Positions 61,201-64,000 of a stretch of DNA of 64,000 bases are shown in pieces. A program made the position numbers and the translations under genes. Numbering within the stretch: position 1 is the stretch's first letter; each line of letters begins with the position of its first letter. The notes beneath the pieces are model-generated. The model did no database searches and had not been told where the DNA came from. It saw only the letters and a list, made by a program, of their open reading frames with translations. Source of the stretch: Cladopsammia gracilis. Lineage: Eukaryota; Cnidaria; Anthozoa; Scleractinia; Dendrophylliidae. The DNA is taken from the NCBI GenBank assembly GCA_022457155.1, contig JAJGOT010000256.1, forward strand, positions 1 to 64,000. The letters run 5' to 3'.

Positions 61201-63317
61201 CCAATTTTGGCTGCAATTTTTTTCTTGCTGGTTAGGGGGATCTTTGTCAGACTGGAATCTTGCTTATGTCAGGCCATATCTTAAGTGGTATTATTAAAAT
61301 TGACACTACTGATTGTTCAGTTAAAGTGCCCATAACAATTTTTTTTATTTTCTTATCTAAATCTACACATCACGTAATGAACATCTGCAATTTTTTTTTT
61401 TATTTCAGCAAAACGTGAATTTTTATGATTTTTTTGTCTTCGAAATTTGCCGCCATTTTGGACCACCATTAGCATTCATCTCCTCTCGGTCAGACGGGAG
61501 CTGTGACGTAGATTAAGGAACGCATGTTCAAGACTTATTCCCATCTCACTTGTAAATAAGCAGACATTTTTTTTATTCTTGGCAAAAATGCCTGAAAGAT
61601 GTGTCGCAACACACTGCAGTAACAACATATCTGACCCCGAGAAAACTATTCCTATGCACAAGAGTCCTGAACCTACATCACAGACTGGTCTTGTGGGCTT
61701 ATTATGCATTCGTTGCCATTCATATCAGCATGGCGGGTCAACTGCAAAAAAATAGGATTTTGAGGACTTTAAAAAATCATAAAAAAAATTCAAGTTTTGC
61801 TGAAATCAAAATGTTTTTTGTCAGATGTTCATTACATGATGTGTAGATTAAGATAAGAAAATAAAAAAATTGTTATGGGCACTTTAAGCTGTGAACATTA
61901 TTATTGGCAAAAACACATATTTTTAAACCTAAAAGGTACAATGAGCATCTCAATCTTTCGCCATGCTAGGATCTGTGATAATTACTAGTATCTGGTTTTA
62001 AATATTCACGACTTCAATACTCTCTTATTGCCTAACTAATTTTCATCAGATTTTGGATGGCAGGCCCCTTCAGGAGAAAAATGTCATATCTTGTGGCAGC
62101 TATCAAGGTGTGTGGAAACTTTTGTTGTTGTCAATAATATTGAGTGAAATTTTGTGATGGTCACAGTGTGCTTTCAACTTTAGCAGTTGAAAAAGCAACC
62201 TAAAAAATTCAGGCTTGAATGGCTGAATCTTTTCAGGTTGCTTTTTCAACTGCTTAAGTTGAAAGCACACTGCAATGATCACAAAATTTCACTCGTGTTT
62301 ATCCGCAGTTCACATAATATAGATTGTCACACATTCATATTCATAATAATATTATAATATTATTACATTGTATTTTTCATGAAGTACAATTATTACCTGT
62401 AGGATACCTAGAGTAGTGGCTCCCGTTACTTTCTGAATTAGCAGCCCCAAAGGATGGAAAAGTTTGGGTAGCAGCTACATTCAGGTAGCTGTTACTTTTG
62501 GACTGCTAAAAAAAGCCAAGAAAATCTGTTCCAAGAAACTTTTTTATTTATTTTTTTAATGTAGTACACAGCACTGCATTAGTCTTGCAATATAATACTT
62601 ATGACTAATACAAAAGAAAAAAATTCCAGTTTTACAGTAATCGGTTTTACAAGAAACTTATTAAGGAAGGTAAATATGACTGTAAAAGTGCCAGGATGTT
62701 ATAACTCAACAATGAAAGAAGTAAATTAAAATAAATGTAATGTTGCCAATAGGTTTTGACAGCAGGAGATCAGTTATAATTCTAAGGAAACACACAACAC
62801 TTTTTTAATTGTGTTTCCTTAGAAATATAATATTATTTGTAACATACATGTACCATATTACTCTTAATAACGGTAACCAATTGCACAGCCAGTGTTGCAT
62901 CGGGGTTGCTTTTGAGGAAATTATAGTTTCCAGGGCTGCTTCTTTGATAGAAGAAACAAGATCTTGCTACCAATAGAACTGTTTCTCCAATTCCCCAGCT
63001 GATAATGAGCAGAGGAATTGGAATTTGGATCAGACTTGGACTTTACCTTTACTCCACAGGACTGGCCCCCACTTGTTAATACTATCCTCACTTACCCATT
63101 GAACCAGCCAGTAGAAAACACACCAATGGACACATCCTCTAGCCTAGAAAACAGGGTTGTGTCCCACGGTTTTACAACGGCCAACTGCGAGAACACTAGC
63201 CAATCACAGCAGAGGATCTTTGATAGTGATGCGAGTGTAGTTGATAATGGATGGATCACCAGTGTTGTGCAGATGTTTGGTTTAACTGTGGAGCCATTCA
63301 GGAAAGCAGATTCACAG
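55266..63317 (+). CDS. AGK: Acylglycerol kinase, mitochondrial (partial, 5' eleven exons)
   Basis: A lipid kinase that phosphorylates mono- and diacylglycerol and, in vertebrates, is also a TIM22 import-complex subunit in the inner mitochondrial membrane. Exons: 55266-55375, 55516-55555, 56462-56538, 57560-57638, 57816-57911, 58143-58175, 58977-59074, 60474-60543, 60779-60858, 62050-62107, 63060-63317. All have GT/AG ends and matching phases, giving 333 residues in frame; human AGK is about 422, so one or more 3' exons lie beyond the window. Visible features: basic N-terminus then a hydrophobic segment (about 19-31, AAALFAGWLA); LTLFFNPAAG (66-75) opening the DAGK catalytic fold; ILHIAGLDITIVKTDYEGQ (about 90-108); the nucleotide-binding GGDGT (127-131); IPIGVIPLGT (151-160); and WGAFRDA (216-222). 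These blocks line up with human AGK in order. Residues 248-333 are less conserved and probably match the variable insert. The start ATG has A at -3. Confidence 0.93.
55640..55760. repeat. Single 106-bp family unit in AGK intron 2
   Basis: gcagtagcttttcatttgaatgg, ggattttgtccacag and ttgtacagcataatgaacag in order; one diverged unit. Confidence 0.7.
56557..56685. mobile_element. pogo/Tigger-like MITE just after AGK exon 3
   Basis: Ends CAGTTGAAAGCAACCACCTC and inverted ...GTTGTAGAGAGGTGTGACTG, flanked by TA (56555-56556, 56686-56687). It starts 18 bp after the exon 3 donor site. Confidence 0.65.
56698..56868. repeat. 42-bp minisatellite, four copies
   Basis: gtagttataagtgactgtac...cacata repeats at 56698, 56740, 56782 and 56824, nearly identical. 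Because 42 is a multiple of 3 it creates a false minus-strand ORF with a 14-residue repeat. Located in AGK intron 3. Confidence 0.9.
56877..57002. mobile_element. Foldback MITE, same family as 45701-45842
   Basis: Ends ggttcaaatttttc / gaaaaatttgaacc and core tttcctttgtctcaga / tctgagacaaaggaaa. In AGK intron 3. Confidence 0.7.
58793..58924. mobile_element. Foldback element, GTTTCCATATA ends, AGK intron 6
   Basis: Ends gtttccatatattgc and gcaattatatggaaac; the interior has repeated gatcactga and a second internal tggtttccatatgatcg. Probably a rearranged MITE. Confidence 0.55.
59381..59969. mobile_element. pogo/Tigger-like element, 589 bp, AGK intron 7
   Basis: Ends CAGTTTAACCTCTCTAATAC and inverted ...GTAAGGAGAGGTTCAACTG, flanked by TA (59379-59380, 59970-59971). 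Several copies of gtccgtattagagagg on both strands near the ends. Confidence 0.75.
60566..60625. repeat. Solo end of the 88/106-bp family, AGK intron 8
   Basis: ataaccctttaactcccaag followed by agtgcgggcccaaa and a degraded tail; no repeat unit follows. It is an isolated end, which helps to fix where the element begins. Confidence 0.6.
61325..61883. mobile_element. Kolobok-like TIR element with TTAA duplication
   Basis: Ends AGTGCCCATAACAATTTTTT and inverted ...AAAATTGTTATGGGCACT; the arms pair over at least 60 bp and more loosely to about 130 bp. TTAA flanks both sides (61321-61324, 61884-61887). The interior carries a truncated THAP frame (61588-61758). TTAA targets plus a THAP domain are the known hallmarks of Kolobok transposons. 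It sits in AGK intron 9 (60859-62049). Confidence 0.8.
61588..61758 (+). pseudogene. Truncated THAP-domain reading frame inside the TTAA element
   Basis: The ATG at 61588 opens a frame of about 55 codons beginning MPERCVATHCSNN and continuing ISDPEKTIPMHKSP. The C-x4-C pair, the following Asn and the HK.P segment match the start of a THAP zinc finger. The rest of the domain, including the usual later Trp and C-x2-H pair at normal spacing, is missing; a later CIRCH may be chance. A relic of the parental transposase rather than a working gene. Confidence 0.6.
62142..62294. mobile_element. Long-hairpin foldback after AGK exon 10
   Basis: Arms of about 65 bp (gagtgaaattttgtgatggtc... / ...gatcacaaaatttcactc) with few mismatches around a loop of about 20 bp. 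It begins 35 bp after the exon 10 donor. Confidence 0.8.
62780..62824. mobile_element. Short hairpin, ttctaaggaaacaca arms
   Basis: 15-16-bp perfect arms around a 13-15-base loop; probably a tiny MITE in AGK intron 10. Confidence 0.5.
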
Positions 63318-64000
63318 GTATATAACAAAGAAAAATTAAAGATCAGCACCCTAGAATTTTGTTGGCAGACAGTTGGTTAGACTGCAAAACAATATGTTTT
63401 TCCCCTCTTAAGGATGCTGTGCAAAAAATTCTTCTTACATTGAATTGGAAAATAAAATTATCCAAAAAATATGGGGGTCACCGACCATCCTTGGAACTAA
63501 GGAAAGTAAATGCAAAGGCTACCAGCCCTTTATGTGCTTCGATTTCTTCTCTTGCATGCGCACTCGTGCATGACAGCATGGCAGTGCGTCATGAATTACA
63601 TACACAGTAAGGATGCCCATAAACAATTAGCGCAAATGTCCTTTTAGCTTGTGGGGGAGGCACCAATGCTCACGAGGAAAAGCATGGCATGAAACATGCC
63701 CAAGGCAAGCGTCTAACCCAAGTTTCACAATGCATATTCAGACTTGCTCCAGATCTTTTTGGTTGCCTCTGTCAGCTCTTGTGGCTTTTTTTTTGCTGGA
63801 CTCATGCGGAATATGGACTGTTTTGCAGTCAGACTGTTGGTAAGTTGACAGCCAACAGATGACCAACAGTCAAAGGAGAAAAAGCAAGTTATTTTTAAGC
63901 TTGAAATTAAGCTCTAAATTCTGCATTCTCCGTGAAAATCCTCCCCACTATACTGTTAACTGCACAGTTCTAATGCCAAAACTTGCTATTTGCCACGGGC
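63318..64000. other. AGK intron 11, running off the window
   Basis: No further AGK-like exon was found. The open frame at 63359-63610 does not resemble the missing C-terminal part of AGK. Confidence 0.45.

Noticed and set aside
63359..63610. Possible twelfth AGK exon beginning DAVQKILLTLNW after a TTAAG acceptor
   Set aside because: The sequence does not match the expected C-terminal AGK region and the frame runs on into repeat-like sequence; no matching donor was found.

Overview
This is a eukaryotic, AT-rich, intron-containing genomic window from an animal. Three protein-coding genes can be assembled from exons with matching splice phases; almost everything else is intergenic or intronic DNA packed with short non-autonomous DNA transposons (MITE-like foldbacks) and a dispersed satellite-like repeat. 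Bilaterian-like Krüppel-like factors, an acylglycerol kinase, short introns and many TIR elements fit an anthozoan cnidarian. A stony coral is my best guess, partly from memory of similar repeats, and it is not proven by the sequence.

Genes. (1) A two-exon KLF5-like transcription factor lies on the + strand (17415-18985). It has a compact TATA promoter with CRE, CCAAT and CArG sites, and a poly(A) signal at about 19718. (2) A second KLF-family gene lies on the - strand (49363 down to 37210). Six coding exons give 232 residues ending exactly on the last zinc-binding histidine. The two KLF genes face tail to tail. (3) The 5' part of a mitochondrial acylglycerol kinase gene (AGK) runs on the + strand from 55266. 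Eleven exons (333 residues) are in the window and the gene continues past the right edge. AGK is head to head with the second KLF gene, about 5.9 kb apart.

Layout. 1-17 kb: no supported gene; nested and single MITEs, two related tandem-repeat families and possible retroposon tails. 17-19.8 kb: KLF5-like gene. 19.8-36.7 kb: intergenic, with repeat arrays, pogo-like elements and foldbacks. 36.7-49.4 kb: KLF gene on the - strand, its introns filled with repeats. 49.4-55.2 kb: intergenic, with several TIR elements, one of them just upstream of the AGK start. 55.3-64 kb: AGK, with transposons in most large introns, including a TTAA-flanked element that carries a truncated THAP zinc-finger reading frame.

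Most notable non-genic signal: two tandem repeats, of 88 bp and 106 bp, share most of their unit sequence. They occur in about a dozen clusters on both strands, several bounded by the same conserved end sequences. They look like one mobile family with an expandable internal tandem core.
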